From positions 1,302,001-1,366,000 of the forward strand of contig NZ_CP077369.1 of NCBI RefSeq assembly GCF_019048525.1: DNA of 64,000 bases, in the 5' to 3' direction. The stretch is from Acinetobacter lwoffii (GTDB lineage: Bacteria > Pseudomonadota > Gammaproteobacteria > Pseudomonadales > Moraxellaceae). The notes beneath the pieces are model-generated. The model saw only the letters and a list, made by a program, of their open reading frames with translations, was not told where the DNA came from and did not search any database. Positions 27,622-39,416 of the stretch are shown here, piece by piece. How positions within the stretch are numbered: the first letter of the stretch is position 1; each line of letters opens with the position of its first letter. The translations under genes and the position numbers were made by a program.

Positions 27622-29040
27622 TTAAGGTAATTGTTTAATCGGGCTACCACCCAATGCCTGCATCAAGGTGACATAAGCATTGTACTGGTTCTGTCTGGTT
27701 TGCACCAAAGACAGCCGCGCATTGCGCGTAGTTTCCTGTGCATCCAGCAGGTTTTTCAACGCCACCGCACCATTACGATAACGCACTTCAGTCAAGCGTT
27801 CAGTTCTTTCTGTCAGCTCAACATTGCGTTGCTGTAATGCAACCTGCTTAGTGAGCTCAGTACGATTCGACAAGGTATTTTCCACATCAGCAAAGGCTTC
27901 ATACATGGTCTGGCGATACTGGATAATGGCTTTTTCATATTCCAGCTCATTGACTTGCAGATCACGTTTCATGTCATTCCATTGCAGGAAAGGCAAAGTC
28001 AGACCAGCACCTAAAGTTGCAACCGGATTTTTCAGTGCATTGGAGAGGGACGTACTGCTGCCAATACCGGTGGTCAGATTACCGGTCAAACTAATGGATG
28101 GATAGTAGCTGGCTTTGTTGGCATCTTTATTGGCCAGTGCCTTACGCAAGCGCAGTTCAGTCGCTCGAAGGTCAGGACGACGTGACAATAAACTTGCCGG
28201 TAAGTCGGCCTGAATACTCGGCAATTGAATATTCGGTAAACGACTTGGCTCTTGAATCGCGAGCTGTTGTACCGGCATATGCAGCAATACCGCGAGTCCG
28301 GTACGTGTTTCCACACGTTGTTGTTCAATCTGGCTTAAGGTTGCCTGTTGGCTTTGAATCGCCTGTTCCGCCTGGGTTAAATCCAGACCGGATACTGCGC
28401 CGGCACGATATTGCACTCGCACCAAATCATAGGTTTTTTGCGCGGTCGCCAGATTTTGCTGTACCACGCTATAACGTTCATTCAGATAAGCCAGTTGCCA
28501 ATAGAGTTGCGCCGTGGTGCCAATCAGGCTTTGAGCAGTTGCCTGCAAGTCTTCTTCAGAGGCTAAGGCCTCCCAGCGAGCGGCTTCGGTTTGATTGGCC
28601 AGTTTGCCAAACAGATCCAGTTCATAGCTTAAGCCTGGATAACCCAGAGAAATACCGGTCGAAGAATCGCCACCACCATCTAGGCTAAAACGATGGCCCG
28701 TTGAAATTCTTGCATCACCGACACGAACGCCTTGCTGGCTTTGAGCCTGTCTGGCTTGAATGCGGGCCTGTTGTAAACTGATGCCAGCCACTGCCAGGTC
28801 GGTATTCTGCGCCAATACTTCATTCACCAAATTATTTAATTGCGGATCTTTAAATAAAGTCCACCATTGATCTGCCAGAATATCGGCATGAATCTGCTGA
28901 CTAAGCACCTTATTGTTTTGAAAGCTGCCCGGCATATTGATTGCAGGCTGTTCATAGGGGGTTTTCACCACTGCGGCACAACCGACCAGCGAGCTTCCCA
29001 GCAACAGGGCACTGGCAAGCTTGGTTAAATTCATTTGCAT
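27622..29040 (-). CDS. Outer-membrane efflux lipoprotein, NodT/OprM family (472 aa)
   Basis: The outer-membrane channel component of a tripartite exporter. Signal peptide with lipobox LVGCAAV (lipidated Cys at about residue 21), the YEQPAINMPGSF start typical of OprM-like proteins, two TolC-type repeats with long helices (QARIQARQAQSQ and later EYEKAIIQYRQTMYEAFADVENTL), and the SRRPDLRATELRLRKA segment. I start at the ATG (complement of 29038-29040) because AAGGA lies seven bases before it; a start at 29070 would overlap macB. It is the last gene of the macA-macB-channel operon. Confidence 0.9.
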   Translation of the reverse strand: MQMNLTKLASALLLGSSLVGCAAVVKTPYEQPAINMPGSFQNNKVLSQQIHADILADQWWTLFKDPQLNNLVNEVLAQNTDLAVAGISLQQARIQARQAQSQQGVRVGDARISTGHRFSLDGGGDSSTGISLGYPGLSYELDLFGKLANQTEAARWEALASEEDLQATAQSLIGTTAQLYWQLAYLNERYSVVQQNLATAQKTYDLVRVQYRAGAVSGLDLTQAEQAIQSQQATLSQIEQQRVETRTGLAVLLHMPVQQLAIQEPSRLPNIQLPSIQADLPASLLSRRPDLRATELRLRKALANKDANKASYYPSISLTGNLTTGIGSSTSLSNALKNPVATLGAGLTLPFLQWNDMKRDLQVNELEYEKAIIQYRQTMYEAFADVENTLSNRTELTKQVALQQRNVELTERTERLTEVRYRNGAVALKNLLDAQETTRNARLSLVQTRQNQYNAYVTLMQALGGSPIKQLP

Positions 29041-29050
29041 ATCAGATTCC

Positions 29051-31027
29051 TTATTCGCGAGAGAGCGCATCGACTGGATTCAGACGAGCAGCGTTACGTG
29101 CCGGGATAAAGCCAAACACAATCCCGATCAGGCTTGAGCAGACAAAGGCCGCTACAATCGAAGTGGTTGAATACGCCATCTGGAAAGTACCGCCGGCAAA
29201 ATGGGTAATTAATTGGCCAATCCCGAGGGAAAGCAGCACACCCAAAATACCACCCAAGATACAGACCAGAACGGCTTCAATCAGGAATTGCTGCAAAATA
29301 TCACTTTGACGGGCACCCACCGCCATACGCACACCAATTTCCTGAGTACGTTCGGTTACCGATACCAGCATGATGTTCATGACCCCAATTCCGCCGACCA
29401 CCAGTGAAATTACCGCAATTGCTGAAATCAGCAGAGTCATGGTCGCCGTGGTTTGCTGAATGGTTTCACGAATACTGTCGGCATTCTGGGTAAACACATC
29501 CTGCGCGCCATGTCGCTGTACCAGCAGATTCAGAATCGCATTTTCAGCCGCCGCACTTGGGTATTCATCCTTAATCCGCACAATGATGCTACGCACATTG
29601 GATTGCCCCAGCATACGGCTCATGACGGTGGAATACGGCAGATAGACATTCAGGCTGTCATTATTGCCCATCATGCCTTTTTGCGCGTCAATCACCCCGA
29701 TAATCCGGCTCGGTACGCTCCCGAGTAAAATCACCTGACCCACCGGATTGGTGCCATCCTTAAAGAAGGTGTTTTTGGTATTGGTGTCAATGACGACATC
29801 TTGCGCCTGTTGCATGACGCTACTGCGGTCAAAAGGCTGACCGGACTGGAAAGTCATGCCACGCACGTAGAAGAAATCTTCACTGACGCCGTTGACCGTA
29901 GTTGAAGCTTCGATTTCTTTATAACGGCCGGTGACACTGCTATTCACTGATGGGCTGACGCCATCGACATACGGTTGTTCAGCTAGCGCATCGGCATCGG
30001 CCGGAATCAGGGTTTTGGACTGTGAAGATCTGGAATTATCCCCAAAGCCTCGACCCTGAAATACGGTAATGGTATTGGTCCCCAGACTGCTGATATTTTC
30101 CAGAATCTGCTTTTGTGAGCCATTACCGAGTGCCACCACCGAGACCACCGAAGCAATACCGATAATGATTCCGAGCATGGTGAGGAAAGTCCGCATGCGA
30201 TGTGCATTCATGGCCAGCAAGGCCATCCGGAAGGCTTCACCGAGACGGTCAACTGCAGAACGCCATGAAGAAATCTTCTTTTGTTCACTGCGGATCAGCA
30301 GCTGTTTTTCCAGATGCTCTTCGACTTCAGGAACATTGGGCTGGTCGGAAATGATATTACCGTCTGAAATCTCGATAATCCGGGTCGCATTTTTCGCTAC
30401 ATTATGATCATGCGTGACCAGAATGATTGTATGACCTTTGGCATTCAGTTCACGCAAAATACGCATCACTTCAATACCGCTGTTCTTGTCCAATGCACCT
30501 GTCGGTTCATCGGCCAGAATCACGTCACCGCCATTCATTAGCGCACGGGCAATCGAAACCCGTTGCTGCTGACCACCAGAGAGCTGGCTCGGACGGTTCT
30601 GGGTTTTTTCACCCAGACCGAGATCAGTCAGAATCTTGACGGCTCGTGCATGTCGTTCAGATGAATCCGCACCGGCATAAATCGCAGGGACTTCGACATT
30701 GCCTGCTGCATTTAAATCGCCCAGCAGATGATAACGCTGAAAAATAAAGCCGAAATATTCACGGCGTAATTGCGCCAGTTCATCCGCTTCCAGTTCCCGG
30801 GTTTCACGGCCTTTGACCTTGTAGCTACCCGTGGTCGGTTTGTCCAGACAACCCAGAATGTTCATCAGGGTCGATTTACCGGAACCGGACTGACCGACAA
30901 TCGCCACCAGTTCACCCGGATAAATCTCTAGATTCACCCCTTTTAAAATCTGGATCGTGCTTTCACCCGCAGGGAATTCACGAACCAGATTTTTCACCTC
31001 GAGGAGAGGCTGTTGTTGTGAATTCAT
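29051..31027 (-). CDS. macB: Macrolide/peptide exporter ATPase-permease MacB
   Basis: An ABC transporter half with fused ATPase and membrane domain. The N-terminal ATPase has GQSGSGKST (Walker A, residues about 40-48), [15 protein letters not shown] (signature) and [13 protein letters not shown] (Walker B). The membrane part has one helix after residue about 270, a large periplasmic domain, and a FtsX-like three-helix end ([26 protein letters not shown]). 658 residues is typical. It lies two bases downstream of macA and just ahead of the outer-membrane gene, a full MacAB-TolC-type set. The substrate could be macrolides, siderophores or peptides. Confidence 0.95.
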   Translation of the reverse strand: MNSQQQPLLEVKNLVREFPAGESTIQILKGVNLEIYPGELVAIVGQSGSGKSTLMNILGCLDKPTTGSYKVKGRETRELEADELAQLRREYFGFIFQRYHLLGDLNAAGNVEVPAIYAGADSSERHARAVKILTDLGLGEKTQNRPSQLSGGQQQRVSIARALMNGGDVILADEPTGALDKNSGIEVMRILRELNAKGHTIILVTHDHNVAKNATRIIEISDGNIISDQPNVPEVEEHLEKQLLIRSEQKKISSWRSAVDRLGEAFRMALLAMNAHRMRTFLTMLGIIIGIASVVSVVALGNGSQKQILENISSLGTNTITVFQGRGFGDNSRSSQSKTLIPADADALAEQPYVDGVSPSVNSSVTGRYKEIEASTTVNGVSEDFFYVRGMTFQSGQPFDRSSVMQQAQDVVIDTNTKNTFFKDGTNPVGQVILLGSVPSRIIGVIDAQKGMMGNNDSLNVYLPYSTVMSRMLGQSNVRSIIVRIKDEYPSAAAENAILNLLVQRHGAQDVFTQNADSIRETIQQTTATMTLLISAIAVISLVVGGIGVMNIMLVSVTERTQEIGVRMAVGARQSDILQQFLIEAVLVCILGGILGVLLSLGIGQLITHFAGGTFQMAYSTTSIVAAFVCSSLIGIVFGFIPARNAARLNPVDALSRE

Positions 31028-31029
31028 GC

Positions 31030-32391
31030 TTACATTCTCATTGGGCCACGGCTATTGCCACCGCGTTTTGCTGCATCATTGGAGGTGTCAGAACCATCGG
31101 CAATCACCACCTGATCACCACGTTTTAAACCTTTCAGCACTTGCGCAGTCGCACGGTTATTCAAGCCGATTAATACAGGGGTTGGTTTCGCAGTACCATC
31201 GGCTTGCAAGACACGAACCATGCCACGTTGTGCTTTACCTTGCTCAATCAATGCAAGTTCTGCTTCAGACAGGTTTAGACGCGCTAGACGTTCACCGGCA
31301 GGGCGATTGCCTTGAGCCGATTCAGCTTCAGGACGTGATCCCGGACTGCCTTCACCGCGAGAACCCTCACCACGCGCTTCACCACGATTGGCACGTGGCG
31401 GACGGTTTGAACCTTGAATGGCCGCAGCAGGAATGGTCAGCACATTTTTGGCTTCATCCAGTACGATATAAACTTGTGCAGTCATATCAATACGTAATTT
31501 TCCATCTTCATTCGGTACATCGAACAATGCGTTGTAATACACCGCAGAACTTGACGATGAGCTTGAGGTATTGCTATCGGTATTAATTGAATTGGGTGCA
31601 GGCTCAACCTGACGCAGTTTGGCGTAAATCTTTTTCTCGTTATTGCCTAAGGTAGTGAAATAAACCGTTTGACCTTCTTCAACTTTCATGACATCTGCTT
31701 CAGAAATTTCAGCTTTAATGGTCATGGTGTCCAGTTTTGCCAGTTTCACAATAGTCGGCGCACTCTGGTTGGCGTTTACAGTCTGACCTTCTTCGGTCAC
31801 AATCGCCACAATCGTGCCATCCATCGGCGCCACAATCTGGGTGTAACCAAGATCTTCTTTGGCAGTCGCCAGCGTCAAACGCGACTGTTCAATCTGTGCA
31901 TTGATGGCGGTGATATCCGCTTGCGTCGTTTTATAGTTCGCAAATGCCGATTCCAGCTCTGAGCGAGAAGTGGCATCCTGTGCATACATGGCTTTCTGAC
32001 GGTTGTATTCAGCTTCAACTTTGGCCAAATTCGCCTGTCTTACTGCAAGTTGTGCCATCTGATTTTTAATGCTGGCTTCAGCGGTTTTTAAATCATTTTC
32101 CTGACGAACGGAGTCAATCCGCGCAATCAGCTGACCTTGCTTGACCTGATCGCCCAGTTCTACATACATTTTTCTGACCTGACCCGAAACCTGCGCCCCC
32201 ACGCTGACCATCTTGGTCGCTTCCAGAATACCAGTCGCCAGTACAGAGCTTTCGATATCGCCTTGGGTGACTTCAGCCGTAATATATTGCGGAGGCTGTT
32301 CTTTGGGTTTGAGGAAGTACCACCCCGCAGCGATGAGCGCAATGGCAATCACGGCGGCCATAATCAATTTCGTCGGTTTTATTTTTGGCAT
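31030..32391 (-). CDS. macA: MacA-type periplasmic adaptor protein (453 aa)
   Basis: The membrane-fusion subunit linking MacB to the outer-membrane channel. One N-terminal membrane anchor (residues about 9-25), then lipoyl-like halves with [20 protein letters not shown] and [17 protein letters not shown] flanking a helical hairpin, then beta-barrel domains. The start is the ATG at 32391; a TTG two codons upstream is unlikely. A disordered insert rich in Gly, Arg, Glu and Pro (residues about 340-380, containing [17 protein letters not shown]) sits in the membrane-proximal region and is longer than in E. coli MacA. First gene of the operon. Confidence 0.92.
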   Translation of the reverse strand: MPKIKPTKLIMAAVIAIALIAAGWYFLKPKEQPPQYITAEVTQGDIESSVLATGILEATKMVSVGAQVSGQVRKMYVELGDQVKQGQLIARIDSVRQENDLKTAEASIKNQMAQLAVRQANLAKVEAEYNRQKAMYAQDATSRSELESAFANYKTTQADITAINAQIEQSRLTLATAKEDLGYTQIVAPMDGTIVAIVTEEGQTVNANQSAPTIVKLAKLDTMTIKAEISEADVMKVEEGQTVYFTTLGNNEKKIYAKLRQVEPAPNSINTDSNTSSSSSSSAVYYNALFDVPNEDGKLRIDMTAQVYIVLDEAKNVLTIPAAAIQGSNRPPRANRGEARGEGSRGEGSPGSRPEAESAQGNRPAGERLARLNLSEAELALIEQGKAQRGMVRVLQADGTAKPTPVLIGLNNRATAQVLKGLKRGDQVVIADGSDTSNDAAKRGGNSRGPMRM

Positions 32392-32515
32392 GATCAATAT
32401 CGGTTCAAAATCAGAGAATTGTGAACGATTATAAAAGCGAAATTAGGATAAATCGTGTATTTTTTTAAACTAATAGGAATGATTATTATTTTATTTTTCG
32501 AATTTTGACAAAGAC

Positions 32516-33502
32516 TTAGTGAAATAGGGGCTTGCCACAGATACTGGAAATCGCCTGTAGTACCAAATGCTCCGGATTTTCATGTCCGAGTCCTTTAATT
32601 GAGGCATCAATTCTTAATAATAACCCCGGCCAGGCCAGAAAAGTCTGTGGGCTGAGACGGCGCAAGGCTTGTTGATATAACCCGACTTTGGTTTTCCAGA
32701 TCCCGATTTGCAAGGCATTTTGCGGTTGTTCAAACAGCTGCATCAACAGACGCATTTCCTTGCTGAGACTCCATAAAATCAGGCTCATCGGTTCACCTGA
32801 AACGACTAGATACTGAAAAATTTTGATCGACTGGGAAAGATTACCTTGTAGCAGGGCATCGCTCAAATCATAGGTGCTATAACGTGACTGATCTTGTAAA
32901 CATGCATATAAATGATCAACCTGAATGATATCGACTTCAGCAAAGGTATCGCTAACCCGCATCAGGCTGTTCTTTGCTGCAAGCAGGTTGTGCTCATGAT
33001 GTTGTTCCAGCCATTGCCAGGCATCATTGGCTAAACGAATGCCGAGTTTTTCAGCTTCAATACCCAGAATCTGCTGCCGGTCTTTTGGATAATTGGCCAC
33101 CAGCGAAACATTCACACCATTGGCATCAATCAGCTGAAAGAAACTGGATTTCAGGCTATTACTATCCTGTTTGGGCATCACCACCAACAGCAGGTTTTGT
33201 TCATTATGCTGCAAATAGTTTTTCAGTAACTTGATTGCGCTGGCATCCGGTTTGATATTGCCATGTACTTCAATCGCCAACTGGGTTGAAAACAGCGACA
33301 AGCTGTTCAAGGCATTAAAGACGGTTTTCCAGTCGGCGACCGAACTAATGTCATAGCGTTGACGTTCAATGTCCTGCTTTTGCCAGCTGGCCCGAAAGGC
33401 ATCAATTAAATTCTGTTCCAGCAAAGGCTCTTGACCATGCAAGACCCAAGCACCGCGAGCTTCATCGACACGTTTCAGGGCTTGCAGATAATCAAGTTTC
33501 AT
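32516..33502 (-). CDS. holA: DNA polymerase III delta subunit
   Basis: The clamp-loader subunit that opens the sliding clamp. Recognised by YLQALKRVDEARGAWVLHGQEPLLEQ at the N-terminus and the LVVSGEPMSLILWSLSKEMRLL segment of the C-terminal collar. 328 residues is usual. It follows lptE by nine bases, as in E. coli (leuS-lptE-holA). Confidence 0.92.
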   Translation of the reverse strand: MKLDYLQALKRVDEARGAWVLHGQEPLLEQNLIDAFRASWQKQDIERQRYDISSVADWKTVFNALNSLSLFSTQLAIEVHGNIKPDASAIKLLKNYLQHNEQNLLLVVMPKQDSNSLKSSFFQLIDANGVNVSLVANYPKDRQQILGIEAEKLGIRLANDAWQWLEQHHEHNLLAAKNSLMRVSDTFAEVDIIQVDHLYACLQDQSRYSTYDLSDALLQGNLSQSIKIFQYLVVSGEPMSLILWSLSKEMRLLMQLFEQPQNALQIGIWKTKVGLYQQALRRLSPQTFLAWPGLLLRIDASIKGLGHENPEHLVLQAISSICGKPLFH

Positions 33503-33511
33503 AAAGAGGTC

Positions 33512-34045
33512 TTATTGAGCAGGTTGCGCTGAGGTATTTTGTTTGGCTAAGGGTAAGCGGTTCGATGAAATCTGACGCGCGATCTGCTGCGCCACATCAT
33601 CAATAATGACCTGATTCAGATATTTTTGTTCCTGGTCATCGGTGTTGACCGTTTCAATATCATATTGATACGTACGTGTTGCCACGACAGTGCGTGGTTC
33701 AGTGATCGGATTGCCTTGTGCATCTTCAATCCGGAAAGTCACGTTTAAACGTAACAAGGTTTCAACTAGTTTACCGTTCAGTTCCAGACGGCGAGGGGTG
33801 TAATCCAGGACACGTAACACATAAGCTTTAGGTGCATTACTTAGCTGTACGCCTGCAGCACCGAGGTAAACTGCCAGTTTCTCTTGCAGTTCTTCAGTGT
33901 TGGGCGGTAAAGACAGGCTCATGACAGAGTAAGCAACAGGTGCGGAGCTCGGATTGGTTCCTTTCAGATGAAAACCACAGCCGACTAAGCCTGCACTCAG
34001 ACCACAAGTTAAAACAATTGCTGCTAAACGTTTGCCCAAATGCAT
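33512..34045 (-). CDS. lptE: LPS-assembly lipoprotein LptE
   Basis: The plug lipoprotein of the LptDE translocon, which inserts lipo-oligosaccharide into the outer leaflet of the outer membrane. The chosen ATG (complement of 34043-34045) has GAGGG eight bases upstream and gives a proper signal peptide with lipobox LVGCGFHLKG. The LptE pattern continues with YSVMSLSLPPNTEELQEKL. The longer frame from 34108 would put 21 residues before the signal. 177 residues. It would be co-transcribed with leuS, but an IS4-family element now separates them. Confidence 0.93.
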   Translation of the reverse strand: MHLGKRLAAIVLTCGLSAGLVGCGFHLKGTNPSSAPVAYSVMSLSLPPNTEELQEKLAVYLGAAGVQLSNAPKAYVLRVLDYTPRRLELNGKLVETLLRLNVTFRIEDAQGNPITEPRTVVATRTYQYDIETVNTDDQEQKYLNQVIIDDVAQQIARQISSNRLPLAKQNTSAQPAQ

Positions 34046-34164
34046 GTGTTGCCCTCTATGCTTCCCGAAAGGGAATATTTGAAATCCTGAACTGGATTGT
34101 AAAGTCAAAGCCCGTTGGCTGGCAACGGGCTTTGTTTGGGAATTGTGAAATCCTTCATAAAGTT

Positions 34165-34235
34165 CCTTCTCCCTTTGGGAGAAGGTTAGGATGAGGGTTT
34201 ATATATTTACCTCTCCCTAACCCTCTCCTGAAAGG
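34165..34235. repeat. REP-like element, interrupted by an IS (right part at 35606-35620)
   Basis: The first hairpin is CCTTCTCCC at 34165-34173 with its complement at 34177-34185, then GTTAGGATGAGGG. An inverted partner begins with CCTCTCCCTAA and the arm CCCTCTCCT (34221-34229). The other arm, AGGAGAGGG, is found after the IS at 35612-35620. Joining the flanks gives a perfect 9-bp stem with loop GAA. Same family as the element at 21200. Confidence 0.75.
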
Positions 34236-35605
34236 CATAGGTATCTACACATCTATGAGATACCTAATGCCATTGTGGCTATCTCATTGAGTTCATCTAT
34301 TGAATATTCCGAGAGCAGTTGAAGAGTGTTCAGTAAAATCGAAAGCCCTGCCAATAAGGCAGGTGCACTTTCCAACCTACCTCTTTTCTGCTGCCGACCT
34401 GAAAGACGGGTGAGAAATACACGAATTTTCTGATGGTGTTCATCTTCAGAACGCTGGATTCGCCAAGTTAAAACACAAGCCATACAGCTAATCAGTAACC
34501 GCCTTAAAATGGCTTCAGGTCTGGTCTGAAGCCATGCTTCAATATCATGACCTGCCTGCTTGAGCAGCTTGAAATAGCATTCAATTGTCCAGCGCCAGTA
34601 ATACCAGGTCGTCATCTCTACCGTAGTAATCTCTGATGGAACATTGCTGATTAGTGACCATCTTGCGACGGTCTTATCCTGATCATCTTTCACTACGGCA
34701 ACAATTAATCTGGCTTCAATCGCACTCCCTGGCTGGGGAGCAACCCGTTGGCCTGAATCGTCATTTCTCTTCGGTTTTGCTGCACGTGTTATCCGGATAG
34801 CAGTTTCTCCCACATGCAACATATGCCGGTTTCCTTTATAGGCAATCGGCTGGACCTGCTGCGTTTCTACTCGTTCTGCGGCTTCTGCAACTTTGCATGT
34901 TTTGCCCTGATGCTCAATTCGATGGCCTTCTTTCGCCCGAATCAGCCATTTAAAACCCTGGCTGCTCATTTCCCTTAGGTGGGCAATGGAGTCACCTTCA
35001 CGATCAATGATATGAACACATGTTTTCTCAATGGGATATTGTTCAATCACTTTGATTTGTTCGGTAAGTGAATCTAGATGAGATTTGCGCCCAGCAGAGT
35101 GTTGACTGAATGTGGAATAGCAGCCTGAGGCATCTGATAGTGTCTGCGCCAGTGGCGCAATAGGTAGTCCCGAGGCTGCATCAACCAGCAGACTGCTTTG
35201 CAATTCATAGCCTGAATCATATTGATGGGTTCTTTGCAGGCGCTGAATTTTATGATGGTGTTTCACATACTGTAGCTGAGACCAGTCATGAACAATCAAT
35301 GCATATTGATGCGGTGATGCCTTGATCTGTTCACATGCAAGATGTTCAATTGGCTGGTTTAACTGACTAAAAGAGATTTTGTCATTATTCAGGAATCGCC
35401 AGACCGCTTGTGTGGTTGCGAAACTCGACTTTTGGGCAGAAGCCAGGTCTTTGATTGCCGGAGCAAGTGAAGCAAGAGGGTTCATATTGAGCTTTACAAG
35501 GCTGTTATAGCGCTTGACAAGACGCTGATCCAGGCCAGAGATGTTAAATTGAAGAGCATGCTCTTCAATTTAACGCAAAGTTCAGGAATTGTGTAGATAC
35601 CTATG
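34236..35605 (-). mobile_element. IS4-family insertion sequence (1370 bp) between lptE and leuS
   Basis: The ends are 16-bp perfect inverted repeats CATAGGTATCTACACA (left from 34236; right complement ending 35605). A 9-bp target duplication, CCTGAAAGG, is present at 34227-34235 and 35606-35614. This target covers the loop of the REP-like hairpin. The length and 9-bp duplication suit the IS50/IS10 side of the IS4 family. The element carries one transposase gene in the same direction as leuS and lptE. Confidence 0.92.
34253..35485 (-). CDS. IS4-family transposase (410 aa)
   Basis: A DDE transposase. The acidic triad appears in VHDWSQLQY, IIDREGDSIAHL and the YREK-type signature WYYWRWTIECYFKLLKQ, where R, E and K have the R-x3-E-x6-K spacing diagnostic of IS4. 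The N-terminal part (SSFATTQAVWRFLNN) is the DNA-binding region seen in Tn5-type transposases. The frame is intact and ends 18 bases from the left end of the element, so it is probably active. Name not assigned. Confidence 0.93.
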   Translation of the reverse strand: MNPLASLAPAIKDLASAQKSSFATTQAVWRFLNNDKISFSQLNQPIEHLACEQIKASPHQYALIVHDWSQLQYVKHHHKIQRLQRTHQYDSGYELQSSLLVDAASGLPIAPLAQTLSDASGCYSTFSQHSAGRKSHLDSLTEQIKVIEQYPIEKTCVHIIDREGDSIAHLREMSSQGFKWLIRAKEGHRIEHQGKTCKVAEAAERVETQQVQPIAYKGNRHMLHVGETAIRITRAAKPKRNDDSGQRVAPQPGSAIEARLIVAVVKDDQDKTVARWSLISNVPSEITTVEMTTWYYWRWTIECYFKLLKQAGHDIEAWLQTRPEAILRRLLISCMACVLTWRIQRSEDEHHQKIRVFLTRLSGRQQKRGRLESAPALLAGLSILLNTLQLLSEYSIDELNEIATMALGIS

Positions 35606-35631
35606 CCTGAAAGGAGAGGGAATGTAAGGAC

Positions 35632-38268
<2,637 letters not shown>

Positions 38269-38376
38269 TTACGGTGAAAAAAGTCTGTTGCACAGCATAG
38301 CGCAAAATGCACCTAAAAGTGAATTTTGCGCCGGCATTTCCCGAAGAAAAAACATGCTGTTCTATATGGAGCTGTC

Positions 38377-38730
38377 TTATAAAGCAACTGCACGGTTTTT
38401 AGATTGCTGTAAGGCTTCGTTGGCTTCACGTTGTTGCTGGTCCTGATTCACAGGAACTTGAGGGGCTTGTTGCTGTTGTTCTTGAGGTGTGTTTTCGGTT
38501 TTCACTTCAGTTTCAGCCGTTCTAGGTGATGCCGGTGCTGAATTTTTCCAGCCATAGGTGTCTACTGTGGTGGTTTTTTTCGCAGATTTCGGCGGTGGCG
38601 TCTTGGTATAATGCGTGACGCCTTTCGCATCGACCCATTTATGATACTGGATCGCGGAAGCGCTGGTGCTACAGATGCTCAAAACAACTAGGCAACTCAA
38701 ACTGAAGGCGGTTAAAAAAGATATTTTCAT
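38377..38730 (-). CDS. DUF4124 domain exported protein (117 aa)
   Basis: A short secreted or periplasmic protein: signal peptide (MKISFLTAFSLSCLVVLS) cleaved near SASA, then the DUF4124 motif YHKWVDAKGVTHYTKTPPP, then a low-complexity tail rich in Pro, Gln and Glu. The function of DUF4124 is unknown; it is a short beta-rich segment common in gammaproteobacterial envelope proteins. It is transcribed away from the ilv genes. Confidence 0.8.
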   Translation of the reverse strand: MKISFLTAFSLSCLVVLSICSTSASAIQYHKWVDAKGVTHYTKTPPPKSAKKTTTVDTYGWKNSAPASPRTAETEVKTENTPQEQQQQAPQVPVNQDQQQREANEALQQSKNRAVAL

Positions 38731-38916
38731 TGTTCTTGGACCTCGGCTTGCTAGGCATGGAATACTGCAATTATTGTAGTGATATTTTCAGTAAAAATGA
38801 TGGATTTTTATCTGCTTTATTCAAAGCGAGCTGCTTAAATAAGCTCAATCTAGCGTAGAAGAAATCAGAGATAAATCTTCATATACAAAATTTATTGATA
38901 AACAATTTCCTTTCAT

Positions 38917-38949
38917 TTGATAAAAATTCATTCATTTTTTTTATATAAG
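38917..38949 (+). promoter_or_regulatory. Possible distal promoter of the ilv leader
   Basis: TTGATA at 38917-38922 and a TATATA at 38942-38947 with a 19-base spacer, in a very AT-rich stretch where chance matches are common. It would start transcripts about 70 bases before the leader ORF at 39026. Weak evidence. Confidence 0.3.
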
Positions 38950-39025
38950 ACATATTAAAAATTTATAAAATTAAGCCATTAACTATATGAATTTTATTGG
39001 ATTAGATGAATAGGAAAGACAGTAA

Positions 39026-39121
39026 ATGCATGGCTATAAGCTGATATTGCTGTTAAAAACAGCAGATCTAGGCGCTATAAGCGTAGATTGTCTGTTTTTT
39101 AAACTTGACTTTAAAGCCTGA
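39026..39121 (+). CDS. Putative Leu/Ile-rich leader peptide (31 aa) upstream of ilvI
   Basis: An ATG at 39026 preceded by AGGAAAG at 39013-39019 opens a 31-codon frame. Codons 6-10 read Leu-Ile-Leu-Leu-Leu, and Leu, Ile and Val recur later (10 of 31 residues). It overlaps the terminator-like hairpin at 39055-39100 and lies about 300 bases before the acetolactate synthase genes, whose end products are these amino acids. This fits an attenuation leader, but the ORF runs through the hairpin instead of stopping before it, and a promoter exists downstream at 39312. Hypothetical. Confidence 0.4.
   Translation: MHGYKLILLLKTADLGAISVDCLFFKLDFKA
39055..39100 (+). terminator. Terminator-like hairpin in the ilv leader, with competing upstream hairpin
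   Basis: The outer stem AAAAACAG (39055-39062) pairs with CTGTTTTT (39092-39099). Inner stems are ATCTA/TAGAT and CGCT/AGCG, and a T run follows. An alternative 7-bp hairpin, TGCTGTT (39048-39054) with AACAGCA (39058-39064), uses the same bases as the left arm, so the two are mutually exclusive. Its position ahead of ilvI suggests attenuation. Confidence 0.5.
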
Positions 39122-39311
39122 AAACACAAGAATGCTGCAATAGTTTTATATGCCTTAGATCGATCACCCTTCGACTAAGTGTCATTTCATGCAATGGGCG
39201 ATTTCTCTAGCCGAGAAATTGAACAAAGCTAAGCAAAATATGTTTATCCCAACATGTTTTAGATCCCGTATTGCTCGAACAGCGAAGAGATCAGATTTTT
39301 TTCCTATTGCT

Positions 39312-39341
39312 TTGAAAACTATGAAATTTGTGTGCTATAAC
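39312..39341 (+). promoter_or_regulatory. Proximal sigma70-type promoter of ilvIHC
   Basis: TTGAAA at 39312-39317 and TATAAC at 39336-39341 with an 18-base spacer. It would start transcripts near 39348, about 70 bases before the ilvI TTG start codon. Confidence 0.55.
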
Positions 39342-39416
39342 AGTGCAGACAGTTAACAAATGAAACACTGCAAATGCCTCCCATTTGTGCAGTGAATAAT
39401 ATTAGGGTGAATCACG

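Noticed and set aside
28098..28688. A 196-codon ORF antisense to the efflux outer-membrane gene
   Set aside because: Fully contained in a well-supported CDS; Arg/Pro/Val-rich composition typical of a shadow frame.
30957..31586. A 209-codon ORF antisense across the macA-macB junction
   Set aside because: It overlaps two firm genes, is rich in His, Leu and Arg, and has no ribosome site.
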